Shown here: piece after piece, positions 43,888 through 52,076 of the stretch | Layout of the letters: every line of letters begins with the position of its first letter | Numbering within the stretch: position 1 is the first letter of the stretch | DNA from: an uncultured Ignavibacteriota bacterium | GTDB taxonomy: Bacteria > Bacteroidota > Ignavibacteria > UBA10030 > UBA8401 | Direction: 5' to 3' | Assembly: GCA_903884005.1 (NCBI GenBank) | Contig: CAISDA010000013.1 | Location: 106,037 to 170,036 of the forward strand | Length of the DNA: 64,000 bases | Program-made: the position numbers and the translations under genes | The notes under the pieces: generated by a model | Told to the model about the DNA's origin: nothing | What the model saw: only the letters and a program-made list of their open reading frames with translations | Database searches by the model: none

Positions 43888-44919
43888 TTGAAACATCTCT
43901 ATATTATCACCGCTTTCATTATCGCTTTTTGCTTCTTCCCGACGAGCGGGAATGCACAAACATTCACGGTGCAGAAATTCAATATCGGTGGTGACGGCGG
44001 AACAGACTATCTGACGGCTGAACAGGGGACCGGCAGAGTGTTCATCTCCCGCGGTTCGCATGTGATGGTTGTTAATGGCGCTACCGGTGCGGTGCTCGGC
44101 GATATTCCTGAGACACCCCGTGTGCATGGAATTGCCCTCGTTACAGCATTGAATCACGGCTTTACAACAAACGCCGGCGATTCCACTGTGACGATGTTCG
44201 ATATGAAAACTCTCGCAGCCATTAAGAAAATAAAAATACCGGCCGGCGGTTTGGATGGTATTATGTTTGATGAGTATGCCAATCGCATTATCCTGACCAA
44301 TCACAGCAAACCTGGTACGGCAACGGCACTCGATCCGGCAACAGGAGCCATAACAGGACAAGCGGAACTAGAGGATACTTCGCCCGAGGGCGCAGCAAGT
44401 GATGGTAAAGGGAAACTGTTCGTCAACAATGAACGAAAAAACACGATCCAGGTCCTGGATGCAAAATCTATGAAGGTACTGGCCTCCTGGCCGATGGAAC
44501 CGTGCGATGGGCCGACAGGTATTGCCTACGATCGCGCCACTGACCGGATCTTCGCCGGATGCGGCAAAGCATCGGCTGTTGTGAATGCTGTCACTGGGAA
44601 AATCGTCGCGACCATCAAGAACGGCGACGGCGTGGATGCGCTGGGCTGGGACTCGGTCGAGAAGCTCGTCTACATTCCCGCAGGCAAAGACAGCAGTGTC
44701 ACCATCGTGCACGAAGATTCGCCGGACACGTATAGCGTCGTTGCCACGGTGACAACAGGTGCGGGTGCGAAAACGATTGCAGTCGATGCAGTGAACCATG
44801 TTGCCTATTTGTTTCAACCGGTATACGGACCTCCTCCGGCAAGTGCACCACAGGCCGAAGGCGGACGCCGTCCGCGCGGGGCAGTCATTGGCGCCAATTT
44901 GTATGTCATTCGGCATTGA
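43888..44919 (+). CDS. Secreted YVTN-type beta-propeller protein
   Basis: Exported protein of 343 aa. The start is the TTG at 43888, fixed by a strong aaggagg 5 nt upstream and by the signal peptide that follows (LKHLYIITAFIIAFCFFPTSGNAQ); the longer track ORF has no such site. The mature protein is a series of about 40-residue beta-propeller blades with the YVTN pattern (GTGRVFISRGSHVMVVNGATGAVLGDI, NTIQVLDAKSMKVLASWPM, AGKDSSVTIVHED). Such propellers often bind partners or ligands at the cell surface. A short proline-rich, basic stretch (PPPASAPQAEGGRRPRG) interrupts the last blade. Function unknown. A TPR protein follows after 77 bp. Confidence 0.82.
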   Translation: MKHLYIITAFIIAFCFFPTSGNAQTFTVQKFNIGGDGGTDYLTAEQGTGRVFISRGSHVMVVNGATGAVLGDIPETPRVHGIALVTALNHGFTTNAGDSTVTMFDMKTLAAIKKIKIPAGGLDGIMFDEYANRIILTNHSKPGTATALDPATGAITGQAELEDTSPEGAASDGKGKLFVNNERKNTIQVLDAKSMKVLASWPMEPCDGPTGIAYDRATDRIFAGCGKASAVVNAVTGKIVATIKNGDGVDALGWDSVEKLVYIPAGKDSSVTIVHEDSPDTYSVVATVTTGAGAKTIAVDAVNHVAYLFQPVYGPPPASAPQAEGGRRPRGAVIGANLYVIRH

Positions 44920-44996
44920 ACGATGAATAATACCGATTCCCGATTGTATTCCAGTGCCGTAACGGCGACTGAAACTCCTATTTGAGGACGAATGTA

Positions 44997-45428
44997 ATGA
45001 AAATAGCATTCCTTTGCATCGCCTTGATGGCGGTGTTCATCAATACACAATCCCCGTCACAGGTAAAAAAGACTCGCTCCGAGTGGTTCGCGAGCGGACA
45101 GGAAAAATACGCACATAAGGACTATAAGCATGCCATCGCCGACTTCAGCGAAGCAATAGCGTTGGATCCAAAATACGATGCTTCATATGCCCAGAGAGGC
45201 AATGCCAAATGTGCCCTGAAGGATTATGATGGAGCGATAAAGGATTATACGGTTGCCGTAAACCACAATCCTACCGATAAATCATTCTTGATGGGGCGCG
45301 GTATTGCATACCTGCGGAGCGGGCAAAAGGACAAAGCTCGGTCAGACCTCAGGATAGCAAAGGCATTGGGTGCTCCGGTATCCGAGAAGGATTTGAACGA
45401 GTGCCAAGAGAAAAAACAGAAAAAATAA
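44997..45428 (+). CDS. Small secreted tetratricopeptide repeat protein
   Basis: A 143-aa protein from the ATG at 44997 (gagga upstream). MKIAFLCIALMAVFINTQS is a short signal or anchor. Three TPR units follow: WFASGQEKYAHKDYKHAIADFSEAIALDP, YAQRGNAKCALKDYDGAIKDYTVAVNHNP and MGRGIAYLRSGQKDKARSDLRIAKALG. TPRs mediate protein contacts; a partner cannot be named. It lies between the beta-propeller gene and the metal-uptake group. Confidence 0.85.
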   Translation: MKIAFLCIALMAVFINTQSPSQVKKTRSEWFASGQEKYAHKDYKHAIADFSEAIALDPKYDASYAQRGNAKCALKDYDGAIKDYTVAVNHNPTDKSFLMGRGIAYLRSGQKDKARSDLRIAKALGAPVSEKDLNECQEKKQKK

Positions 45429-45499
45429 TTGGTGATCGGACGTTATAAGAACGGGAGCCCATTTGACTATCAGTATGGAAATTCATAGTATAGTCAAGA

Positions 45500-45805
45500 A
45501 TGAAGAACAAGCCAATAGAATATCGCAGTAGGATACGTGCCGCCATCTCAGCCGTGATCCTCGTCGTTTTTATGGCGAGTATCACCATCAGCGCATTTCA
45601 CTCTCATCGTGAGTGCAAAGATGCGGAAACGTGTGCAATGTGCACATTCCAGACGAGCGGTGGTGCATTGGCTCCGGATCCGGCACTTGGCACCGATCCC
45701 TACGCCGGCCCCGTTCTTCACCCCAGGATAGCTCTGACTGAAAGAGTCTCAGAGTCATTTCATACATGTGTATACTCCAGCCACGCCCCTCCTCAGTTCC
45801 TTTGA
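45500..45805 (+). CDS. Small membrane protein with His/Cys motif, DUF2946-like
   Basis: A 101-aa protein with one hydrophobic helix (AAISAVILVVFMASITISAF), then FHSHRECKDAETCAMC, which has paired His and a CxxC-like arrangement suited to binding a metal. A low-complexity tail follows. This layout (helix, HxH, C..CxxC) resembles DUF2946-type proteins that often accompany metal transport genes. It is 130 bp upstream of the outer-membrane protein and the Znu-like ABC genes. The family assignment is tentative. Confidence 0.55.
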   Translation: MKNKPIEYRSRIRAAISAVILVVFMASITISAFHSHRECKDAETCAMCTFQTSGGALAPDPALGTDPYAGPVLHPRIALTERVSESFHTCVYSSHAPPQFL

Positions 45806-45936
45806 TCATCCATAATGTGTTTGCCTTCTCTTCCTTTTGCTGATCGTGAGCGGGGAAAAGCGGCATTATATTTTGTCGGCTGACGGGCGATGTCGTATCG
45901 TTCCCTCGGCGTTCATATCAAAATTGAGGAGCTCCT

Positions 45937-47217
45937 ATGAAACTCAAGCACACGTCCATTCCAATGGTCCTTCTATTATTCTTATTCCATAGCGGACCTC
46001 TACGGGCGCAAGCAAATGAAGGATCCGCGTTCGATCAATCAAAATTTGTTCCCGATATTGCATTCATTCTCGATGTCTCCGGTGTTGCACGCGACATGAA
46101 CGATCAAAAATATACATCACTTTCGATACCTGGATTCAGTTATCCATTCCTGAACCCGCCGAGTCCCTCGGGTTTGAATGCACACCGCGGCATGAATTTC
46201 AATTATGGAGAGATGTCGCTGTATTCCGTCGTCGATCCGTATTTTGATCTCTTCGCCGTGCTCGGCCTTGCGCCCGATGGTGCCGGTCTGGAAGAAGCCT
46301 ATTTTTCGACGAGAAAACTTCCGTATGGTTTTAAAGTGAAGGCCGGACGGTTTCTAGCGAGTTTCGGAAGGGTGAACGAACAGCACGAACATTACTGGGA
46401 CTTCGCCAACCGGCCGCTCATTGCCACAGCGTTATTCGGTGAGGAGGGATTGAAAGAGACCGGCGTTCAAGCAACATGGGTCGCGCCAACTTCGTATTTT
46501 TTTGTCTTCGGTGCGGAAGTGCTGAACGGAGAGAACGGGCAAAGTTTCGGTACATCCGGATTCACAGCCCATGCGGGGAACGTCTCCATCGCCCCCGTGC
46601 AGGGACCGAACCTGTATATCGGATTCATCCGATCGTCAGTCGATATCGGTGATGCTTCGATCTTATTCGGTCTCTCCAATGCGATGGGGAAGACGCGAAA
46701 CGATCAGGGCTTCACTACTCCCGGCGGCACAGCCGCAGCCATCGATGCGAACACGAACATCATCGACGGCGAGATGACGGTGAAATATTCTCTTGATGCG
46801 ATCCGCTTCATTTCATTCCAGGGCGAATATATGCGTCGCGCGACCGATGGAACGGAATATGCATACGATGCATTCAACGCACTCAGCGAACCAAGTCTCG
46901 ACAAGCATCATTCCGGTTTGTATGCACAGGTTCTTGCAAAGATTGATGAGGTATGGGAGATCGGCGCCCGGTATGACCTCCTGCTGCAGAATGATGTGTC
47001 GATGAACAGTGTCGATCAGCGTATGCCGTCGGATCTTCCCCGGTATTCCGCCATGATCGAATACAACCCGACGGAATTCTCACGGTTCCGTCTTCAGTTC
47101 GACCGCGATGAAAGTCTTTTTATGCCGGCTTCCGGAGGATGGCTTCGGCAGCCGTATACACAAGTTCTATTGCAGGCAAACCTTACCATCGGCGCTCATG
47201 GCGCTCATGCTTTTTAA
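45937..47217 (+). CDS. Outer-membrane protein associated with metal uptake
   Basis: Exported protein of 426 aa with a signal peptide (IPMVLLLFLFHSGPLRAQ) and a porin-like strand pattern (FNYGEMSLYSVVDPYFDLFAVL, GFKVKAGRFLASFGRVNEQHEHYWDFANRPL, closing strands LRQPYTQVLLQANLTIG). gaggag lies directly before the ATG. It resembles outer-membrane proteins I recall being encoded next to zinc ABC transporters in Bacteroidota. The ZnuA-like gene begins 36 bp downstream, so a role in getting zinc or manganese across the outer membrane is inferred. No TonB box is evident. Confidence 0.7.
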   Translation: MKLKHTSIPMVLLLFLFHSGPLRAQANEGSAFDQSKFVPDIAFILDVSGVARDMNDQKYTSLSIPGFSYPFLNPPSPSGLNAHRGMNFNYGEMSLYSVVDPYFDLFAVLGLAPDGAGLEEAYFSTRKLPYGFKVKAGRFLASFGRVNEQHEHYWDFANRPLIATALFGEEGLKETGVQATWVAPTSYFFVFGAEVLNGENGQSFGTSGFTAHAGNVSIAPVQGPNLYIGFIRSSVDIGDASILFGLSNAMGKTRNDQGFTTPGGTAAAIDANTNIIDGEMTVKYSLDAIRFISFQGEYMRRATDGTEYAYDAFNALSEPSLDKHHSGLYAQVLAKIDEVWEIGARYDLLLQNDVSMNSVDQRMPSDLPRYSAMIEYNPTEFSRFRLQFDRDESLFMPASGGWLRQPYTQVLLQANLTIGAHGAHAF

Positions 47218-47253
47218 CGAATGTCTATTTTAACATTATTCATGGAGTGTCAT

Positions 47254-48147
47254 ATGAAAGTATGGAAATTTATTCCGCTGCTGATGATGTGCGTGCAGTC
47301 GGTCCTTCCGGGTCAACTACAGGTTGTGTCGACGTACGGCTATATCGGTGACATCGTTTCGCGCATTGGGAAAGAACGTGTGGAAGTCGTTACGCTCGCG
47401 CGAGGCGATTACAATCCTCACGTCATCATTCCCAAGCCATCATACATCGCTAAATTACGAAGAGCCGACCTCCTTATCATCAACGGTGGGCAATTGGAAA
47501 TTGGATGGCTTCCGCAAATTATCCGACAGGCGAACAATGGCGCCGTGCAGCCGGGAGGACGCGGATTTCTCGACCTCTCGATGCATGTGCATCTGATCGA
47601 TGTACCGACAGGCGTCTCCCGTGAACTCGGCGATGTGCATCCTGAAGGAAACCCGCATTTTTTCCTGGACCCGGATAATATCCCGGCCATTGCCAATGCA
47701 GTCACGGCACGATTAGTCGAACTCGATTCGGATAATCAGGCATATTATGAAGCAAACAATAAGGAATTGTATGCTCTCTGGCAGCAGAAGATGAAAGGAT
47801 GGGAGGCGAAATTAAAACCGTTCAAAGGGGAGAAGATCGTCGAATATCATCGAATCTTCGATTATTTCCTGCATCGTTTTGGGTTCACCATCGTCGGCAC
47901 GATCGAGCCGCTTCCTGGAATTCCGGCGACAACAAAACATATTGCCGATGTCGAGAAATTGATCGGCCAAGAACATGTGAAGTTCATCTTTCAGGATGTC
48001 TATAATCCACAGGATGCCTCGGAGTACATCGCGAAGCGGCTTAATGTGAAACTTCTGATCCTGCCCCACGATGTCGGCGCGGTGAAAGAGGCGGACAATG
48101 TGTTCAGCGTATTTGACGAAATCGTGAGGAGACTGACCAATGTTTGA
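47254..48147 (+). CDS. Metal ABC transporter substrate-binding protein (ZnuA-like)
   Basis: Periplasmic cluster A-I binding protein of 297 aa for Zn2+ or Mn2+. The ATG at 47254 follows ggag and gives a signal peptide (KFIPLLMMCVQSVLPGQ). Metal-ligand regions in order: His in RGDYNPHVIIPKP, His in GNPHFFLDP, His in VEYHRIFDYFLHRFGF, and the Asp/His region LPHDVGAVKEADN. The His-rich loop of classic ZnuA is absent. Its stop overlaps the permease gene by 8 bp. The binding preference (zinc versus manganese) is not settled by the sequence. Confidence 0.9.
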   Translation: MKVWKFIPLLMMCVQSVLPGQLQVVSTYGYIGDIVSRIGKERVEVVTLARGDYNPHVIIPKPSYIAKLRRADLLIINGGQLEIGWLPQIIRQANNGAVQPGGRGFLDLSMHVHLIDVPTGVSRELGDVHPEGNPHFFLDPDNIPAIANAVTARLVELDSDNQAYYEANNKELYALWQQKMKGWEAKLKPFKGEKIVEYHRIFDYFLHRFGFTIVGTIEPLPGIPATTKHIADVEKLIGQEHVKFIFQDVYNPQDASEYIAKRLNVKLLILPHDVGAVKEADNVFSVFDEIVRRLTNV

Positions 48148-48910
48148 TATCCTTCTTTCCGCATTCGTGCTCTCTGTTGTACTGCTGGGGATCCATTCTT
48201 TTTTCGGACTGGAAATCATCAGAAGGGGAATCATTTTTACAGACCTTGCCATCGGGCAGATGTCCGCGCTGGGAGCGGCACTGTCGATCCTTTTTCTGGA
48301 TGGTAAATATATTTACCCCGTGTCTCTCTCCTTTGCACTGCTTGCCGGATTGCTCATCTCGCTGGCATCCAAACGTACATCGTCACACGAAGCATTCATC
48401 GGTTTGCTCTACGCCTTCGGCATTTCGGGCGTGTTCATCGTCCTCGCCAAATCGGCGCACGGGATGGAGATGTTCGACAAGTTGATGGCCTCAGATATTC
48501 TCTTCACACCATGGTCGGATATCATTGAAACAGCGATTTTATATTCGCTTCTAGGCCTGTTCCTGATTTTCATCTACCCGCGCATGAAGGGCTTTTGGAA
48601 AGATACCCTCTTCTTTGTGTCGTTTGCGGCTACCGTGACCAGTTCCGTTCGATTGGCGGGTGTTCTGATCGTATTTGCCTTGCTCGTCGCGCCGGCATTC
48701 ATCGCCATCCGACTGAACAAATGGAAAATTCTTCTTGTGGCATGGATCGTCGGGATCGCCGTCAACCTGATCTCCATCACCGTTTCGTACAACCTTGATC
48801 TGCCAACCGGTTATACACTGGTCTTTTGTCATGCGCTGCTGGCGTTGATCGTGGCGTTCGCTCTTCCGATGACGAAACCACAGGAGAAGAAAGTGGAGAC
48901 CGCAGGATGA
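48140..48910 (+). CDS. Metal ABC transporter permease (ZnuB/MntB-like)
   Basis: ABC-3 family inner-membrane permease of 256 aa with about eight helices. Family blocks: GLEIIRRGIIFTDLAIGQMSALGAALS near the N-terminus and SSVRLAGVLIVFALLVAPAFIAIRL in the second half. It overlaps the binding-protein gene by 8 bp, so the two are translationally coupled. The ATPase expected to complete the transporter is not encoded next to it; the following gene is unrelated. Confidence 0.92.
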   Translation: MFDILLSAFVLSVVLLGIHSFFGLEIIRRGIIFTDLAIGQMSALGAALSILFLDGKYIYPVSLSFALLAGLLISLASKRTSSHEAFIGLLYAFGISGVFIVLAKSAHGMEMFDKLMASDILFTPWSDIIETAILYSLLGLFLIFIYPRMKGFWKDTLFFVSFAATVTSSVRLAGVLIVFALLVAPAFIAIRLNKWKILLVAWIVGIAVNLISITVSYNLDLPTGYTLVFCHALLALIVAFALPMTKPQEKKVETAG

Positions 48911-48932
48911 AGTAAGGCTGTTGAAAAATATA

Positions 48933-48954
48933 CCGGACAGGCAAGCCTGTGCGG
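48933..48954. terminator. Short hairpin after the metal-uptake genes
   Basis: ccggacaggc and gcctgtgcgg form a stem with acaggc/gcctgt fully paired around aa (48937-48950). It lies about 25 bp after the permease stop. No T-run; weak terminator candidate. Confidence 0.35.
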
Positions 48955-49001
48955 CAGGGTGTGTGAAAGCCAGAGCCGATGCGCATAATGCTGCGTATGC
49001 A

Positions 49002-49029
49002 TTGTTCTCGTCGAGAATATGCATATATT
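49002..49029 (+). promoter_or_regulatory. Candidate promoter for the dynamin-like/Sel1 gene
   Basis: TTGTTC (49002-49007) and TATATT (49024-49029) are 16 bp apart, about 100 bp before the ATG at 49131. Confidence 0.4.
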
Positions 49030-49130
49030 ACAATCTTCGCAGATTGAGGCGCTCCATTATCGCCGAGACGAGTGAAAAGTCGGTCGAGTCTATTACACTT
49101 TTTTGATAGTCGATAGTTAAGGGATCAACG

Positions 49131-51143
49131 ATGGCCGCGGACATATTGCTTCTCGGGGAATCAGATTGTGGCACATCTGCATGCATTAATTTGCTGCTCG
49201 GTGTACCGGTTTTGCCAGAGAAGACCGCATCGACGAATTTGCCTGTGATTCGTATCCAGGCGGGCAAACCATCGGGACTCTGGCTGAGGCAGGCGGGTGC
49301 TGAATTCACGATGTCGCCCCTGACCGGATTGAACGAATGCACGGACGATTGGACTTCATTCGAGCACGTCGAAATTATGGTGGAAGGCCACCAGTTGTTG
49401 GATAAGGGGATCGTTCTCTGGGATACGCCGAGCGTCAATACGCCGATCAAGTATCAACAAGATCACCTTCACAAGTTTCTTACGGACAGACAAAGCATTT
49501 TTTCAACGGTACTGTTTTTTGTGCCGAACAAACTCACCGCATCGAGCATCGCATTCCTGAAACAATGGCCTGCAATGCTTCGCCGCACAACCCTAGTCCT
49601 CAACATTACCGAGCGAAAATCCGAAAATGAATGTCAGTTGATCGAATCGGCGGTCAGGGAATTGTCCGCTCGCGAATTGGATGACATCCCGGTAAAACTC
49701 CTCTACACAGGCGAAGTGTATGAAGAGTTTTCCTCGTTATCGAAAGAAATGAGGCGAAAATATTCTGATGTTGAATTGCTTGCGGGATGGAATGATATTC
49801 GCGAGGCTATCGATGAGATCGCACGTAAATATAATTCGGAGACAGTAGAAACATCTGTGTCCGACTTTCTCGAAAAATCCGTGAAATGGGAGGAGATCGA
49901 TTATACGGACGTCAGCGAAACCGTATTGCGTCAGTATGCGGAAAATAATGTTGCAGGCGCGCAATATGATCTGGCAAAGCGATTGCTTCTAAAAGAAGAA
50001 TATTATGGCGCTGTTAAATATCTGCGTGCGCTGGCCGATAACAATCACGGCGATGCCATGTATGCCCTTTCTCAATGTTATCTCGAAGGAAACGGTGTCG
50101 AGCAGAACATGGATGCTGCGATAAGTTGGAACAGGACCGCAGCCGACGCAGGAGTCACCGAGGCTCAATTTCTGATGTATACCTATCTTTCAAATGGGAA
50201 ACACATGAAGGAGAATATGCCTCGGGCGATTTCATATTTAAAGATGGCGGCATATTCTCAGCATGCTCATGCAAGTGCATTGCTGGGCCAGTTGTATTTG
50301 GCCGGCATCGATATTCCGGTCAATTATGATCTGGGCGTGAAATACCTCACTGCTGCTGTCGATGCCGGCGACGCCGATGCGATGGTGGCGTTGGCAGTCA
50401 GCCATAAAAAGGGACTCGGGGTGAAGAAAGACCTGGTGGAAATGTACAGGCTTCTGGAAAGAGCCGCCGAATTGAATCAACCAGACGCGCTAGTGGCGCT
50501 TGGCGACGCTTATGCAGCCGGGACAGATGTAGACGTCGATAAAAATAAAGCGTTCAAATATTATATGCGGGCTGCCGATGCCTGCGCCGCAGATGCACAA
50601 ATGCGTGTCGGCACCTGTTATGAAAACGGCATCGGGGTCAATGCGGACCCGGCATTGGCAATTGCCTATTACACGAGGGCGGCAGAAAATGGAGATGAGT
50701 CTGCACAGCAGCATCTCGGTGCCGTGTATAATAACGGGGTATTAGTACCGAAGGATGTCGAAAAAGCAAAACACTGGCTGCGACTTGCATCGGCATCAGG
50801 CAATACGACGGCTCGGGACCTCCTCTATGAAATAGGTGATGATTCGCCCGACAATTCGGGAGCGCGCGGCAGCGGCAAATGCTTTGTTGTGACGGCTTCA
50901 TTCGGCGACGAGCACGCTCCGGAAGTGCTCTTCTTCCAAACATTCAGGGATACGATATTGGCCCGTTACGCGGCGGGGCGAAAATGCATTTCACTGTACT
51001 ACAGGGTCGGTCCATACGGTGCGCGGATCATCGGCAGACACAGGGTGTTGCGCGCATTGACCAGGCGGATACTTCTTCGCCTGCAGCACTGCCTCACCAT
51101 TGTGTATGGCAGCGAGTGCGGCGGACGAAACGATCGTTCCTAA
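49131..51143 (+). CDS. Degenerate dynamin-like GTPase domain fused to Sel1 repeats and a CFI-box-like C-terminus
   Basis: Protein of 670 aa with an unusual three-part layout. Residues 1 to about 230 align by pattern with bacterial dynamin-like GTPases: LLLGESDCGTSACINLLLG, then PEKTASTNLPV as switch region, then VLWDTPSVNTP. The P-loop has lost its Lys (GESDCGTS in place of GxxxxGKS), the G3 motif is DTPS in place of DTPG, and the G4 position reads LNITE. It therefore probably cannot hydrolyse GTP. Residues about 265-560 hold eight or so Sel1-like repeats (DLAKRLLLKEEYYGAVKYLR, ALSQCYLEGNGVEQNMDAAI). From residue 584, CFVVTASFGDEHAPEVLFF and YRVGPYGARIIG match the CFI-box C-terminal domain. 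The ATG follows aaggga. A coiled-coil gene follows after 69 bp. Confidence 0.72.
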   Translation: MAADILLLGESDCGTSACINLLLGVPVLPEKTASTNLPVIRIQAGKPSGLWLRQAGAEFTMSPLTGLNECTDDWTSFEHVEIMVEGHQLLDKGIVLWDTPSVNTPIKYQQDHLHKFLTDRQSIFSTVLFFVPNKLTASSIAFLKQWPAMLRRTTLVLNITERKSENECQLIESAVRELSARELDDIPVKLLYTGEVYEEFSSLSKEMRRKYSDVELLAGWNDIREAIDEIARKYNSETVETSVSDFLEKSVKWEEIDYTDVSETVLRQYAENNVAGAQYDLAKRLLLKEEYYGAVKYLRALADNNHGDAMYALSQCYLEGNGVEQNMDAAISWNRTAADAGVTEAQFLMYTYLSNGKHMKENMPRAISYLKMAAYSQHAHASALLGQLYLAGIDIPVNYDLGVKYLTAAVDAGDADAMVALAVSHKKGLGVKKDLVEMYRLLERAAELNQPDALVALGDAYAAGTDVDVDKNKAFKYYMRAADACAADAQMRVGTCYENGIGVNADPALAIAYYTRAAENGDESAQQHLGAVYNNGVLVPKDVEKAKHWLRLASASGNTTARDLLYEIGDDSPDNSGARGSGKCFVVTASFGDEHAPEVLFFQTFRDTILARYAAGRKCISLYYRVGPYGARIIGRHRVLRALTRRILLRLQHCLTIVYGSECGGRNDRS

Positions 51144-51212
51144 ATTATTGCACACCAACGATGTACTACTATCATTTGCGTCGATCAAACCATTTGCGGA
51201 AGGATAAGGACT

Positions 51213-51887
51213 ATGGCAAATCCACAATACAGCAGGCTCGAGGCTGAAGAGCGTGTTGCACGCTATGAAGGAATGATCAATTCGCTGCGGGAAGAACGGA
51301 ATATTATTTCCGAAACGAATTCGATCCTCAGTCTTCGACGGGAAGCGAACGACAACTCCCTGGAAGAATATACGTCGCTTCAGACCGAAACCGCGCTCAG
51401 GTCGACGGCCCGCGATGTGGAACGTTTAAAAACTATTCCCATCATTCATATCGGCGAGCATGTCTATCATCCCGCTGAACAATATTCCGTGCTTGAGCGG
51501 GCCATACAGAAGCGTGAACAGGAGATAACGAAACTGGCGCTGAAAGTGCCGTACACCGACGCCTTGAAGGAGGAGGGAAATTATCTGTTCGAGTTGGGAT
51601 ACTTTGTGCGGAGCGCGCGTGACTATGATGCCCTGCAGGTGCGCATCAGCCGTCTGTATGAGGAACGAGAACACCTGTTGGATTATTTAAACGGCGAAAA
51701 ACCGCAGAGCATTGCGAGGGCGCGGGAAATCGAAAAGCTCAGCGTGAGGAACATGGTGGTAAAGCTTCAGAAGGAATTGCCGGAGAAGACACTCGACGAA
51801 TTGTTATGGCACATTGCCGATAAGGTCAACAAAGCGTACGAGTCGATTAAAGCCGCGTATTATTATAAGGGAAAAAAGAGCGCATAA
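51213..51887 (+). CDS. Coiled-coil protein, function unknown
   Basis: A 224-aa, highly charged, mostly helical protein with heptad-like stretches at about residues 8-75 (RLEAEERVARYEGMINSLREE) and 95-165. There is no signal peptide or membrane segment. The short central motif IPIIHIGEHVYHP interrupts the helices. I do not recognise a family. It follows the dynamin-like/Sel1 gene by 69 bp on the same strand and is followed by a terminator, so the two probably form a two-gene unit. Confidence 0.7.
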   Translation: MANPQYSRLEAEERVARYEGMINSLREERNIISETNSILSLRREANDNSLEEYTSLQTETALRSTARDVERLKTIPIIHIGEHVYHPAEQYSVLERAIQKREQEITKLALKVPYTDALKEEGNYLFELGYFVRSARDYDALQVRISRLYEEREHLLDYLNGEKPQSIARAREIEKLSVRNMVVKLQKELPEKTLDELLWHIADKVNKAYESIKAAYYYKGKKSA

Positions 51888-51920
51888 GTATACGGAGAGA
51901 ACATTTCCATTGACCACACG

Positions 51921-51955
51921 ACAAAGCCTTGCAGCCCAGCGTTGCGAGGCTTTGT
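51921..51955 (+). terminator. Hairpin terminator of the two-gene unit
   Basis: acaaagccttgca pairs with tgcgaggctttgt (one mismatch) around an 8- to 9-nt loop, about 33 bp after the coiled-coil gene. The T-run is weak. Confidence 0.6.
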
Positions 51956-52009
51956 TGCGTTTATACCTGCGCGCCCCAATATAACGGATCACTTTTAAAT
52001 ACGCAATTA

Positions 52010-52053
52010 TTAGAAATTTCTAACTTGACTCTTGCTGCGATAACTATTACACT
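52010..52053 (+). promoter_or_regulatory. Promoter with upstream palindrome, shared element A
   Basis: A perfect palindrome ttagaaatttctaa (52010-52023) overlaps the element ttctaacttga. TTGACT (52025-52030) and TACACT (52048-52053) are exactly 17 bp apart, 23 bp before the start of the T9SS-type gene. The same 11-mer and spacing recur at 61942-61977. Confidence 0.6.
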
Positions 52054-52076
52054 CGCGGTAAATGCAGGGGGCCAAC

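Noticed and set aside
45500-48910. Zur-type palindromic operator before the metal-uptake genes
   Set aside because: I looked for a symmetric AT-rich operator upstream of 45500 and 45937 and found nothing convincing.
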